Part shown: positions 15,442 through 24,928 of the stretch, one piece after another | How positions within the stretch are numbered: position 1 is the first letter of the stretch | How the letters are laid out: each line of letters begins with the position of its first letter | Source of the DNA: Saprospirales bacterium | GTDB taxonomy: Bacteria > Bacteroidota > Bacteroidia > Chitinophagales > Saprospiraceae | NCBI GenBank assembly: GCA_007695035.1 | Contig: REEO01000041.1 | Coordinates: 1-64,000 of the forward strand | Direction of reading: 5' to 3' | DNA: 64,000 nt | Made by a program: the position numbers and the translations under genes | Notes under the pieces: model-generated | What the model saw: the letters and a program-made list of their open reading frames with translations, nothing else | What the model was told of the DNA's origin: nothing | Database searches by the model: none

Positions 15442-17713
15442 GCACTGCTTCTTTTTCCTGACCGCCTCCTTTTTTATAGAGGTCCTTGAGTACTTTTTCC
15501 GGTGTGTAAGGTGCGTTTATTTCAAAATCTGCTTCCGGGTTGAATGCAGTGACGGCATTTCGGATGGCAAAGTAAGCACCGAGCCCGTACATCAAAGGTG
15601 GCTCCCCCACAGCCTTTGACTTCTTTATCGCCAGTTCGTGACCTTCAGTCTCGAAGTGGCGAATGGCAATCTCCCGGGGCACACTGTAAATATCGGGTAT
15701 TTTATAGGTGGACAGCGCATTGGAAAGGAGTTTCCCCCTTTCGTCATATAGTAATTCTTCCAGCGTAAGCCACCCAATGCCCTGGACCAATCCACCCTCA
15801 ATTTGTCCGTTGTCCACTGGAAGATTCATGCTTTGGCCGCAGTCGTGGACCAGCATAACCCGGTCTATTTCATACGTTCCCTTCAGGCAATCAACCACCG
15901 CGGTAATGATTGCTGTTCCATAAACGTGGTAAGCAAAGGGGTGGCCTTTTTCCCTTTTTTTGTCAAAATGGATAGTGGGTGTAGCGTAGTGGGCGTGCTC
16001 GCTCAGACTAATCCTTTTTGAAAAAGCCAAACCGATCAGTTGCTCCCAGTTCATATCGGAAATTATGCCATCGGCCACAACTTTTTCATTCACCAATTCA
16101 ATTTCATTGGCATTTAATTTTTCTGCTGCTGCCTTTTGGAGGCGGGATAGAATGCGGTCACATGCAATTTGCAGGGCTTTTCCATTGAGGTCTGCCCCCG
16201 CACTTGCTGCGGTAGGGGATGTATTGGCAATTCGGAGGGTATTTGTGGATTCGAGCTTTACCCGGTCAGTTGAAATGCCAAAGCTCTCAGCCGTGACCTG
16301 CAACAACTTGGTATTGACTCCCTGGCCCATTTCGACAGCCCCGGTGCTCACTACCACGCTTCCATCGGTATAAACGTGAACCAGTGCGCGAGCGTGATTC
16401 ATCATGGTGTTGGTAAAAGAAATACCAAAGCAAATGGGTTGCACCGCCAGGCCTTTTTTGTGCCGCTCATTAGTGGCGTTGAATTCAATGATCTCTTCTC
16501 TGATTTTTTCTAATTCAAATTCATGGGCGCATTGTTCCCAGGTTTCTTTTGCAAGGGCCTGGGTCATCTTTTGTCCGTAGGGCATGACATCGCCCTCTGA
16601 CAACAGATTTCGCTTTTGAATGCGGTCTGCGGGCACCTTCAGAGCACTAGCGGCCCGGGCAATCGCAGATTCAATAATAAACTTACCTTGAGGACCTCCA
16701 AAACCCCTGAATGCGGTATTGGGTGGTAGATTGGTCCTGCAACTGTAGGCTGTGGCTCTGACATTGGGTACAAAGTAGGCATTGGTGGAGTGGAAAAGAG
16801 TCCGTTCCAAAACGGCAGGAGAGAGGTCTGCTGCCGCCCCGGCATTCTGATAATGGGTCACTTCATACACTAAAATTTTCAGGTCTTTGCTCAACCCAAT
16901 GCGGTAGTCCGATGAATAGGGATGGCGCTTGCCGGTCATCATCATATCGTCCATGCGATGTAGGGAAATTTTAACCGGTTTTTGCAGTGTTTTCGATGCA
17001 AGTGCTGCCATCACTGCCCAAGCCGTCGCCTGGTCCTCTTTTCCTCCAAATCCACCACCGAGCCGCTGGACATTGACCTCCACTTTGTGCATGGGAAGAC
17101 CGAGTACTGCTGCCGCAGTCCGTTGCACAGCCGTCGGACCCTGTGTGGAGGAGGCGATGTAAATACTGTCGTCTTCTTTGGGCCATGCATAAGCCCCCTG
17201 ACCTTCTATGTAGAGATGCTCCTGGCCATTCACTTCTACCCGCCCTGAAAAAATGTGCTCGCATTGATCCCAGGCATTTTCGACATTGCCAGTGTTGAAT
17301 GTGCGCGGAGGTACTATCAGTGAACCGTTATTGGCTGCTTCCCTCGGGTCTGTAACCACGGGGAGTTCGCTGAAATCAATTTCGATCTTTTTCCTGGCCA
17401 GTCTGCAAATTTGTTCTGAAGTGCCGACGATCAGTCCGATGGGTTGACCCCAAAAGTGTATTTCATCCTCGGCAAATAACGGCTCATCGGGAACAATACC
17501 TCCGATCTGGTTGGCACCGGGAATGTCGCTGTGGGTAAATACAGCCACCACTCCTTCCATTTCCAGTGCGGAATCGAGGTTTACGTGGTTGATCTTTGCG
17601 TGTGCGACAGGGGCACAAAAGGGCTGAGCAAATAAAGTGCCGTGAATCTCCTGAATGTCATCCAGGTAAATTGAGGTGCCGCGTACGTGATTTTTTGCAT
17701 CTATGTTGATCAT
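15413..17713 (-). CDS. xdhB: Xanthine dehydrogenase molybdenum-binding subunit
   Basis: Large catalytic subunit that hydroxylates hypoxanthine and xanthine at the molybdenum cofactor. At 766 residues it has the expected length. The N-terminal GTSIYLDDI and GTLFAQPFCAPVAHAKI are typical of the hammerhead domain. Cofactor-binding blocks include GGGFGGKEDQ, NTAFRGFGGPQG, EMGQGVNTKLLQV and, near the C terminus, KAVGEPPLMYG with the catalytic glutamate. The start overlaps the xdhA stop by 4 bases (ATGA). Substrate specificity within the xanthine oxidase family cannot be proved by eye, but the xdhC partner and the subunit layout support xanthine dehydrogenase. Confidence 0.92.
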   Translation of the reverse strand: MINIDAKNHVRGTSIYLDDIQEIHGTLFAQPFCAPVAHAKINHVNLDSALEMEGVVAVFTHSDIPGANQIGGIVPDEPLFAEDEIHFWGQPIGLIVGTSEQICRLARKKIEIDFSELPVVTDPREAANNGSLIVPPRTFNTGNVENAWDQCEHIFSGRVEVNGQEHLYIEGQGAYAWPKEDDSIYIASSTQGPTAVQRTAAAVLGLPMHKVEVNVQRLGGGFGGKEDQATAWAVMAALASKTLQKPVKISLHRMDDMMMTGKRHPYSSDYRIGLSKDLKILVYEVTHYQNAGAAADLSPAVLERTLFHSTNAYFVPNVRATAYSCRTNLPPNTAFRGFGGPQGKFIIESAIARAASALKVPADRIQKRNLLSEGDVMPYGQKMTQALAKETWEQCAHEFELEKIREEIIEFNATNERHKKGLAVQPICFGISFTNTMMNHARALVHVYTDGSVVVSTGAVEMGQGVNTKLLQVTAESFGISTDRVKLESTNTLRIANTSPTAASAGADLNGKALQIACDRILSRLQKAAAEKLNANEIELVNEKVVADGIISDMNWEQLIGLAFSKRISLSEHAHYATPTIHFDKKREKGHPFAYHVYGTAIITAVVDCLKGTYEIDRVMLVHDCGQSMNLPVDNGQIEGGLVQGIGWLTLEELLYDERGKLLSNALSTYKIPDIYSVPREIAIRHFETEGHELAIKKSKAVGEPPLMYGLGAYFAIRNAVTAFNPEADFEINAPYTPEKVLKDLYKKGGGQEKEAVHEAKQTELF

Positions 17714-19107
17714 ATCAGTTCGCTCATTTTGATTTGTGATGGGAACATATTTAGAAAGTGTGCTTTGAACAATTGGGTGGCCAGCAAGCGCTTGTAATCT
17801 GCACTCCCCCTGGCATCGCTGATGGGAGAAATCTCTGATTGCAATATCTCTGCAGCCTCCATTATAGTACTTTCAGAAAGCTCACGCCCCTGCACATATT
17901 CACTAGTCTTGCGGAGGTACAGTGGAATGGGACTCACTCCGCCCACCGAGAATGAAGCTCTGATAATCACCCCCTCATTTTCCTCCAGGAGAGCTGCAGC
18001 ATTCACACTGGCGATATCCAGGTATTTGCGCTTGCATACTTTTTCGAAATTGAACTTCCCCGGACCTGGAATTTCAAAGGAAGTCCGGGTTATGAGTTCC
18101 TCCGGTGTTTTACTCAGTTTTTTGTAATCCAGGTAAAAGCTGTTTAGGGGAATAGATCGCTCTCGGTCCGCTGTGTCCTTTAGAGTAATCTCTGCATTGA
18201 GTGCCAACAAAATGGCAGTAAGGTCTCCAATCGGTGAGGCGTTCACCAAATTACCCGCCACAGTGCCCGTATTGCGAATGGGATTGGAAGAGACTAATTT
18301 CATGTATTCGTACCAATTGGGAATACTTTCCTTTAAAAATGGGGCCTTCATCATATCGGATGCGGTACAGAGTGGCGCCATGTGACAGCGGCTGCCCTCC
18401 TTCCAAATCCTCGTACCATTTTGGTATTTGAAAGGGAAAACCACCTCCATGAATGGCATTTCATCTTGTTTTTGCACATAGAGGTCCGTTCCTCCGCCCA
18501 CGGGTTGTTTGCCGCGGTGTATAAATACCTCGCTTTCGATTTGATCCAGCAGATGGGGAATTTCTCTAAAGTAAGCAGGTATGAATTTCTTATCGATCAA
18601 TGCGTCCAGCGTTATTGCCTCACCCAAATTGTCGAGGTCTTCCTGCAATTGACCCGCTGCCCGCTCAATGGATTTGTAACCTGTACAGCGACAGATATTT
18701 CCATCGACAGCATCTTTTGCAGTTCGTGAAAGGGAGGTGTCAGGATTAAGGGTATAACCACAAAGTGAGACTACAAAACCGGGGGTGCAAAACCCGCATT
18801 GCGTACCGGAGCAGGAAACCATGGCTTCTTGTGCCTTGTTGAGTTCGCTCATGTTCAGACCTTCGATGGTCACTACGTGCCTGCCGTGAGCATTGGCCAG
18901 TGGAGTGAGACAAGAGGTGCAGTTTTCATACCGTATTTCTCCATTTTCAACCGAACCTAGCAATACCGTACATGCTCCGCAATCCCCTTCCCGGCATCCT
19001 ATTTTTGTTCCGCGCAAATTGGCGTCGTATCGGATGAAATCTAGCAGTGTGGTAGCCGGATTGGTCGTTGTTTTTAACTCTCTGTCATTTAATACAAAAT
19101 GTAGCAT
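17710..19107 (-). CDS. xdhA: Xanthine dehydrogenase iron-sulfur/FAD subunit
   Basis: Electron-transfer subunit with two 2Fe-2S clusters and FAD, passing electrons from the molybdenum site to NAD. The 465 residues start with a plant-type ferredoxin domain (C38, C43, C46, C66). The second cluster domain has CGFC at 104-107 and CRC at 139-141. An FAD domain follows, with GGGTDLYVQ and NTGTVAGNLVNASPIGD. It is the first gene of the xdh operon and divergent from the lipase gene, with a 204-base spacer. A partial TAnnTTTG match (CATTTTTG) lies just upstream of its start. Confidence 0.93.
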   Translation of the reverse strand: MLHFVLNDRELKTTTNPATTLLDFIRYDANLRGTKIGCREGDCGACTVLLGSVENGEIRYENCTSCLTPLANAHGRHVVTIEGLNMSELNKAQEAMVSCSGTQCGFCTPGFVVSLCGYTLNPDTSLSRTAKDAVDGNICRCTGYKSIERAAGQLQEDLDNLGEAITLDALIDKKFIPAYFREIPHLLDQIESEVFIHRGKQPVGGGTDLYVQKQDEMPFMEVVFPFKYQNGTRIWKEGSRCHMAPLCTASDMMKAPFLKESIPNWYEYMKLVSSNPIRNTGTVAGNLVNASPIGDLTAILLALNAEITLKDTADRERSIPLNSFYLDYKKLSKTPEELITRTSFEIPGPGKFNFEKVCKRKYLDIASVNAAALLEENEGVIIRASFSVGGVSPIPLYLRKTSEYVQGRELSESTIMEAAEILQSEISPISDARGSADYKRLLATQLFKAHFLNMFPSQIKMSELI

Positions 19108-19290
19108 GGCAATTATATTTGCAAAAATGAATCCGTTGGGAACCGATTACTTTGCAGTCCCATTTTTCGGTGCTTTCGGCCTTTCCAACCAACCAAAGAT
19201 AAGAAAAATTTCCCTAAACCAGTATTCTTTGAATGACTGGCCGGGCTGTGAGCCAAATCTCCAACTGCCCTGTACTCTCCTATTTTTTAT

Positions 19291-19298
19291 TATTTTTG
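19291..19298 (+). promoter_or_regulatory. -7 promoter element of the lipase gene
   Basis: TATTTTTG is an exact match to TAnnTTTG and ends 13 bases before the start codon at 19312. The implied leader is only a few bases long. Confidence 0.5.
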
Positions 19299-19311
19299 TA
19301 GAAAATATTTT

Positions 19312-20655
19312 ATGAAAATACTCTTAATCTGGCTGCTTCTACTTTCTACCGGTTTGATTACTATAATTTTGGAAAACATTAGGGAGGGAGATTCTCCGGA
19401 CCCTGGAGGATTACACTCAGGTGAAGTATTTGAGGACTGTGATTCAACCGCTCTTCCAGTAGTATTCATTCACGGATTTTTGGCCTCAGGAGACACTTAT
19501 GAAAAACAAGTGGCGAGATTTATCGCCAATGGCATTTGTGCAGATAGGTTGTTTTTATTTGATTGGAACTCACTAAGCCGCGTGGACAAATCCGAAACTC
19601 TGGATAGATTCATTGATGAAGTACTCGACCAATCCGGGGCTCATCGGGTAAATTTGGTGGGCCATTCTGCCGGAGGGGGGCTGGGTTATTCTTATATGAG
19701 CAGACTTCCCTTCGCCCGTAAAGTCGCTTCCTATGTGCATATCGGCGCGCGACCCGAACCCTCACCACCTGGACCGGAGGGCGAGATTCCGATGCTCAAT
19801 ATATACTCAGGAACGGATCCGATTGTACCGGGAGCGGAAATACCCGGAGGGCAAAATTTAGACCTTCAAACTGCTGACCATTATCAGGTGGCCACTTCAG
19901 TCGAAACTTTTGAGGCGATGTTCAACTTTTTTTACGACCGGGAAATAGAGCATTTACAACCCCCTGAAGGCAATAAAGACCACGTAAAGTTGGCGGGTAA
20001 ATCCCTGACGCTTGGAGAAAATCGGCCGAATGCAGGTGCTGAAATTGCTGTTTTTGAACTCGATTCGGAAACCGGCTTTAGGGTGAGTGAGATTGCCAAT
20101 GTGACTACTGTGGTTGATAGTTTGGGCCACTGGGGCCCCGTAAAAGCTCCGCGGGGAGTGCCTCTGGAGTTTGAATTGAGGCCGACCAATGATGAAAGTG
20201 ACCGACGCATTTTTTACTACAGAGAGCCTTTTGATGTGGACAATAAACACCTGTATCTCCGGTCCTTTCCACCCGCTCAATCCATGGCCGGAATGCTGCT
20301 TTCAGAGGTGCCGGAAGACGACAACCAAACAGCAGTAGTTATTTTTAGTGCAAGTAAAGCAGTCATTCACGGACGCGATGATTTGGAGATAGGGGACATC
20401 CAACTGGCCACACCGGAGTTAGCCGATGCTGATCAGTCCGTCATTTCCTGGTTTTTATACGATGAGAATGGCAATGGCCAAACAGATACCACCCAAATTC
20501 AAGCCTTCGCAGCTGTTCCCTTTTTGAACGGTGTGGATGTTTTTATCGGGACTACCGAGCAAAAGAGTATTGAAGCCCGACTGAATGATATCATCCTTCG
20601 ATTTCCTAACAGAAAATCGGGCTCTGAAGGGGTGGTGGTGTTGGTTTTTGATTGA
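19312..20655 (+). CDS. Secreted alpha/beta-hydrolase lipase with C-terminal beta domain
   Basis: A 447-residue probable lipase/esterase with an N-terminal hydrophobic signal or anchor (about 3-20). The alpha/beta-hydrolase core has the oxyanion loop VVFIHGFLASG and the nucleophile elbow GHSAGGG (S119). Likely partners are D169 in GTDP and H190 in ADHYQV. The pattern HG..ASG.TYEKQ..RF..NG recalls the Archaeoglobus AF1763-type lipases, which also carry an extra C-terminal beta-rich domain; here residues about 220-447 could form that domain. The gene is monocistronic and divergent from xdhA. Confidence 0.8.
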   Translation: MKILLIWLLLLSTGLITIILENIREGDSPDPGGLHSGEVFEDCDSTALPVVFIHGFLASGDTYEKQVARFIANGICADRLFLFDWNSLSRVDKSETLDRFIDEVLDQSGAHRVNLVGHSAGGGLGYSYMSRLPFARKVASYVHIGARPEPSPPGPEGEIPMLNIYSGTDPIVPGAEIPGGQNLDLQTADHYQVATSVETFEAMFNFFYDREIEHLQPPEGNKDHVKLAGKSLTLGENRPNAGAEIAVFELDSETGFRVSEIANVTTVVDSLGHWGPVKAPRGVPLEFELRPTNDESDRRIFYYREPFDVDNKHLYLRSFPPAQSMAGMLLSEVPEDDNQTAVVIFSASKAVIHGRDDLEIGDIQLATPELADADQSVISWFLYDENGNGQTDTTQIQAFAAVPFLNGVDVFIGTTEQKSIEARLNDIILRFPNRKSGSEGVVVLVFD

Positions 20656-20667
20656 GTGGTTTAACCT

Positions 20668-21291
20668 TTAATTCCCATCAGAGGAATTAGTTAAAGGGCG
20701 ATTTTTTTTTACATAGTATATCATTTCCAACACTCCAATTAAAATAAAGGAATAGGCCAGCAATTCAATGCTCTCCTCGGAGGCATCCTTGACTGTTCTG
20801 AGGTATTCCTCCTGCATTAGGTTGGACCAGTTGGTCGTCCTTCCGTATAATCTACTGAATATATGTAGAATTACCAATCCAGTAAGGATAATAGCAAAGG
20901 AAAACCGTTCATGAATTTCTGCTAATTGCTGGATAAAGGTTCTAAAATTCTTTATTGTTATAATGGCAGAAATGGCCACTGTGGTCCAAACAATCAATTG
21001 CCAAAAACCATCGAAAACCCTGGCATCAAAGACATCGTCCATTTCCCTGAACAAATGGGTTAGAAAAAATAGTGCCATCAGGGTAGAAATGATTCTAAAA
21101 CCCTTTTCGGACCAAGCCAAAAATCCCAGTAAAAGGATTACAACTGCTAAGAATATTTCTTGTGTTTTTTCTGTCATTGAAGCTTCGGTGAAATCTCCCT
21201 CAGTAAAATCACTCGCAATTATTGTAGATATTATCCACATAAGTGCGGAATAGAGTAATAATCGAATAAAGAGCGGCAATATCCTTTTCAT
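20668..21291 (-). CDS. Unrecognised integral membrane protein
   Basis: A 207-residue protein with five or six hydrophobic segments separated by charged loops (FTEGDFTEAS, REMDDVFDARV, KNFRTFIQQLAEIHERF, and a loop ending in EESIELLAYS). I do not recognise a family. It is convergent with the lipase gene, 12 bases apart, and lies downstream of the broken PAP2 gene on the same strand. A membrane location is all the sequence supports. Confidence 0.7.
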   Translation of the reverse strand: MKRILPLFIRLLLYSALMWIISTIIASDFTEGDFTEASMTEKTQEIFLAVVILLLGFLAWSEKGFRIISTLMALFFLTHLFREMDDVFDARVFDGFWQLIVWTTVAISAIITIKNFRTFIQQLAEIHERFSFAIILTGLVILHIFSRLYGRTTNWSNLMQEEYLRTVKDASEESIELLAYSFILIGVLEMIYYVKKNRPLTNSSDGN

Positions 21292-21400
21292 ATGATTTTG
21301 GTTCTATAAATGAATTTAGCTTTTAAGAGCAATTTCGCTTGGTTAATTAATGCATGATTGTCAGACTGAGAAGTGGTTGTCACTTTGTTAGGATTTAGAT

Positions 21401-21977
21401 TCAAGTTGGCTCTTTTTTGACAGTCCGCATGCGTACTACTTGCCTGAAGGTCAGGTAGAGTGGGACGGAAATTAAGGTGCCGACTATCCATCCTGCAATC
21501 AAATCAGTGGGATAGTGAACGCCAATGTAAATTCTGCTGTAACTAATGATAACCGACCAGGCAATCAACCAGTAAATTAATTTTGGATACCAGCGACTTA
21601 ATAGCCAGTCCAACCAATATGGCCGACCCAAAAGTACTGGAGGCATGGGCAGAGAAAAATCCGAAATTCCCGCATCTTTTGGCAATGTACCTACCCTGCT
21701 CAATCAGGTCTGTATCGCAGGTGCGCAATCGCTGGAAAAAGTCTTTGGATAAGTTAGAGGATTGGTCCGAAATAAATACAAACAGCACAACAAAGAGCAG
21801 AAAAATTCCTGTATTAAGCCACCCCATTTTTTGTTGGATGAGAAATAACAGAAGGATGTAAAGGGGTATGGATGTCCACTTTTCTGTGAGAATCAGCCAA
21901 AAGTTGTCAAAGGATTCCACCCCAAGATTATTCAAAAGGAGGAAAATCCGTTGGTCCCATTCCAAAATAAAATCCAT
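21401..21977 (-). pseudogene. Frameshifted PAP2-family membrane phosphatase
   Basis: Two overlapping minus-strand frames together make one phosphatidic-acid phosphatase-like protein. The upstream frame (from the ATG at 21977) has the first motif in altered form (KDFFQRLRTC, where KxxxxxxRP is expected) and FFSAHASSTFG (the SGH motif region). The downstream frame supplies SRIYIGVHYPTDLIAGW, the third motif with the catalytic histidine. The reading must change frame near 21585-21605. Since the motif 3 coding is intact, this is either a recent frameshift, a sequencing error, or less likely programmed frameshifting. The expected activity is hydrolysis of lipid phosphates such as undecaprenyl pyrophosphate. 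Confidence 0.75.
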
Positions 21978-22049
21978 TGCCCACAAGAGTCTTGGCCAAA
22001 AAGATAAATAATTATTTCAATGCATTTGATGGGCTTCCATTGGCCGGTT

Positions 22050-22937
22050 CTACTTTTTCCTGAAGCGCTTATGTACAATGGGATAAGAGAAAACAGTAAT
22101 CAGAATAATGGCTCCTCCCAGGTAAAATTGCAGGGACAGTTCATGGTGCTCACTGAGGATGGCAATTGCAAGCAGGATACCGTAGATTGGTTCAAGGTTG
22201 ATAGTCAGGGCAGTGGCAAAGGCGGAGAGATGGTTGAGGGCCCGGAGAGAAAGTGCATATGCGAGGGTAGTGCACAAAAGCGCCAGTACCACAAGATAAA
22301 CCCAGTCCATGGGTTCGGGACTCAAATTTACGTCACCCCCACCGACTGCTATCAGGGCAATGACAATGCTTAGAAAAAGTGTGGCACCCCCCATCTCAAT
22401 GGCAGAAATGGTCAGGGGGTCGGAGCGGGTTATCATCTTTTTGTTGAGTATGCCGAAAGTGGAGGCTAAAAAGGCAGAAATGAGCCCTACCACAACCCCT
22501 GTGTAAAACTCCGTATCAAGGGATTGTACCACAAGCACCATTCCTGGAATGATGAGAATGCTCAGTGCGGTTTCGTACCAGTAAAAGGGCCGTTTGACAA
22601 TGATGGGTTCCAAAATGGAGGTCATAAAAGATGTGGTGGCCAGGCAAATCAGCGCCACCGAGGCATTGGCAAGTTTGATGGCACCGAAAAAAGTCACCCA
22701 GTGAAGGGCCGCAATCGCTCCGATAATCAAGTATTTTACTGCGAGCTCACGCGGTATGCGCTTTAGCGTATTCCTCACCCTGAAAAAAAACAGAAAGCTC
22801 AATCCCGCAATCCAAACCCGGTACCAAACCAGCTCCAGGGCTGATAAGGTGATGAGGTCGCCCAGTATGGCTGTAAAACCAAAGAGCAAGACGGCTGCGT
22901 GAAGTTCGAGATATGCCTTCCTTTCCGCGTTTATCAT
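22050..22937 (-). CDS. EamA/DMT-superfamily exporter
   Basis: A 295-residue inner-membrane transporter with about ten hydrophobic helices in two EamA repeats (roughly 8-137 and 148-287). Typical traits are W.R.WIAG early, the HWVTFFGAIKLANAS segment of the first repeat, and NLEPIYGILLAIAIL of the second. The family exports metabolites and amino acids; the substrate is unknown. A near-match promoter element lies just upstream of the start codon. It is a single gene. Confidence 0.85.
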   Translation of the reverse strand: MINAERKAYLELHAAVLLFGFTAILGDLITLSALELVWYRVWIAGLSFLFFFRVRNTLKRIPRELAVKYLIIGAIAALHWVTFFGAIKLANASVALICLATTSFMTSILEPIIVKRPFYWYETALSILIIPGMVLVVQSLDTEFYTGVVVGLISAFLASTFGILNKKMITRSDPLTISAIEMGGATLFLSIVIALIAVGGGDVNLSPEPMDWVYLVVLALLCTTLAYALSLRALNHLSAFATALTINLEPIYGILLAIAILSEHHELSLQFYLGGAIILITVFSYPIVHKRFRKK

Positions 22938-23059
22938 GCGGCAAAGTTGATGGAATATTTAATATCGCAGTGAGTAATATGTTAAATAACGGCAGAAAAA
23001 TTCACCATCATTCGCCAGGGAAAAAAGTCAATCACTGAAAACACGTCAGCGCTAACCGA

Positions 23060-23908
23060 TCAAACTAACTCCTCTTCCCGGGCGCGTTTTTTGGCCATGG
23101 TGCTTTTTATCTCCCGCCATTTACTGCCCATAAGTTTGTTCATGCCCTTATCTACGAGAAAGTGAGTGGCAATGTTGTAGATGCCTCGCGCTCTTCGCAT
23201 CAGACTTTCATTGGCACGAAGACTGATGGAGTACCCAAAATCGGTGTATTCAATGTAATGCCAGAAGCCTGAAGGTATAAACAAGGTCTCTCCGGGATAC
23301 AACATACATTCGTAACCCTTCACTTTTTTAAGTGCTGGAAACTCCTCGTAATCCGGGTTGTTGACGTCAATATAACTAGCCACGGTGTATGGGTGTCGGT
23401 AGATGTTTTCCGTCTGGTTAGGGTCAAACAAAACCACTCGTTTTCGACCGTATATTTGATTGAGAAAAACATGTGACAGGTCGATGTCAAAGTGAAGCGC
23501 GACCTTAGACCCCTCCCCTCCAAAGAACATAAACGGAAAGGAGTCGATGAAACCCGGCATAATATCCAGCTTTTCAAAATCGTCGCATAGCTCTGGTGCG
23601 TGTTTAAAGATATTGAATAAAAACATCCTCAAATCAGTGGGTCCTCCTTCCAGTGTTTCGATAAAATCCCGGAGCATCATTTTCTTATCCGCTGACATAT
23701 AGGTTTTCCCGGGCTTTGAGTAATTGGAAGAATAGACAGGCACTTTCAGGTCGCCGTATTCGGACTTGAAAAATTCCGGTGTCCATTTTTCGGTCGCCGG
23801 CCAGGATTTTATCAGATCGGTGAAAATAACAGGCTGCCGGTTTTCCAAAAAGGGATTAAATGTCTCCCTGTTCAATCCACTTTCTCGCTGGATGTCGTAT
23901 AGCTTCAT
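23060..23908 (-). CDS. JmjC/cupin_8-like Fe(II)/2-oxoglutarate oxygenase
   Basis: A 282-residue cytosolic protein from the ATG at 23908. The fold is that of factor-inhibiting-HIF-type cupins. Iron ligands are readable as H139 and D141 (LHFDID) and H217 (GFWHYIEY), with K155 and neighbouring residues (GRKRVVLFDP) in the usual 2-oxoglutarate strand. The N-terminal RQPVIFTDLIKSWPA and GETLFIPSGFWH are classic cupin_8 motifs. Relatives hydroxylate ribosomal proteins or other proteins; the target here is unknown. It has its own promoter element at 23926-23933. Confidence 0.85.
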   Translation of the reverse strand: MKLYDIQRESGLNRETFNPFLENRQPVIFTDLIKSWPATEKWTPEFFKSEYGDLKVPVYSSNYSKPGKTYMSADKKMMLRDFIETLEGGPTDLRMFLFNIFKHAPELCDDFEKLDIMPGFIDSFPFMFFGGEGSKVALHFDIDLSHVFLNQIYGRKRVVLFDPNQTENIYRHPYTVASYIDVNNPDYEEFPALKKVKGYECMLYPGETLFIPSGFWHYIEYTDFGYSISLRANESLMRRARGIYNIATHFLVDKGMNKLMGSKWREIKSTMAKKRAREEELV

Positions 23909-23925
23909 TTCAAAACATTTACCGA

Positions 23926-23933
23926 CAAATATA
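23926..23933 (-). promoter_or_regulatory. -7 promoter element of the JmjC gene
   Basis: On the minus strand this reads TATATTTG, an exact TAnnTTTG match, 17 bases before the start codon. It favours the ATG at 23908 over the longer open frame, which would begin upstream of the promoter. Confidence 0.5.
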
Positions 23934-23998
23934 TTAACATTAGAAACAAATATTGACACCACACTGCAGAAAAATGAATGCAGTGCCAGTAGTTTGGG

Positions 23999-24889
23999 TT
24001 ATTGTATAACTTTTATACTCATAATGATGTCTTCCCGCGGCCGGTCGCCCGGATTGGTGGGTTGTTCGGCAATTTTATCAATGACTTCCAGTCCTGAAAT
24101 CACCCTGCCAAAAACAGTGTATTCTCCATCCAGAAAAGGGGCACCACCTAATTTCTCGTATTCCTCGACCTGTTCCGGGGAGTAGTTGAATCCACTTCTC
24201 ATTTCCTGTCTCCTGAGCATATCTTCCGTTACCGTGTTGCCGTGAACTATGTAAAACTGCGACCCTGAAGATTTCTTTTCGGGGTTTACAGCATCACCGG
24301 TTCTAGCGGCTGCAATGGCCCCTTTAGTGTGAACGAATCTCGGATTGATCTCAGCATCAATTTGATAACCGGGGCCTCCGGCTCCCAGTCTCGCATCCGG
24401 TTCTACATTCCGTGAATCCGGGTCTCCCCCCTGTATCATAAAGCCTTTGATAACTCTGTGAAACAACAGGCTGTCATAAAATCCCTCCTTGGCCAATTTG
24501 GTAAAATTATCTCTGTGGATGGGGGTTTCGTCGAATAGCTCTGCAAGCATGGTTCCAAAGGTGGTTTCAATTTCAATAAGGCAGTTTTCAGGGGGAAGTA
24601 CTTGCAATCGCATCTCTTTTTTGGCCTCCCTGTTTCCCTTCATTGCCCTGAGCTGAACCACGTAATTTCCCGACCGGGTGAAGCGGTGTACGGGATTGGT
24701 GTCGGTGGAGTAGGTGCCATCGCCAAAATCCCAAAAGAAGGACTCTGCTTGTTCAGATTCATTTGTAAACTGAATTTCAACAGGCGCCTTTTTTTCTTCC
24801 TCTGCCTCTATGGTGAATTCAGCCACGGGCCTCGCGCAGGAAACAATAAGCAATAGAAGGCCAAATAACAACAGCTTGTGCATATTCAT
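23999..24889 (-). CDS. PKD-domain cyclophilin lipoprotein (peptidyl-prolyl isomerase)
   Basis: Envelope foldase of 296 residues. A lipobox ends at the cysteine of LLIVSC, then a PKD-like Ig domain (about 40-98, with FWDFGDGTYSTDTNP) precedes a cyclophilin domain (about 103-296). Cyclophilin marks are FHRVIKGFMIQGGD, GSQFYIV and YTVFGRVISG. A roughly 35-residue insertion between the QFYIV strand and YTVFG is shared with the next gene. It is the third gene of a minus-strand trio starting at 25944, 39 bases after its neighbour. Likely action is prolyl isomerisation of exported proteins in the periplasm. Confidence 0.88.
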   Translation of the reverse strand: MNMHKLLLFGLLLLIVSCARPVAEFTIEAEEEKKAPVEIQFTNESEQAESFFWDFGDGTYSTDTNPVHRFTRSGNYVVQLRAMKGNREAKKEMRLQVLPPENCLIEIETTFGTMLAELFDETPIHRDNFTKLAKEGFYDSLLFHRVIKGFMIQGGDPDSRNVEPDARLGAGGPGYQIDAEINPRFVHTKGAIAAARTGDAVNPEKKSSGSQFYIVHGNTVTEDMLRRQEMRSGFNYSPEQVEEYEKLGGAPFLDGEYTVFGRVISGLEVIDKIAEQPTNPGDRPREDIIMSIKVIQ

Positions 24890-24928
24890 CTTTTTAGAAA
24901 TAGAAAAAACTAAAAATGAGGATAAAAA

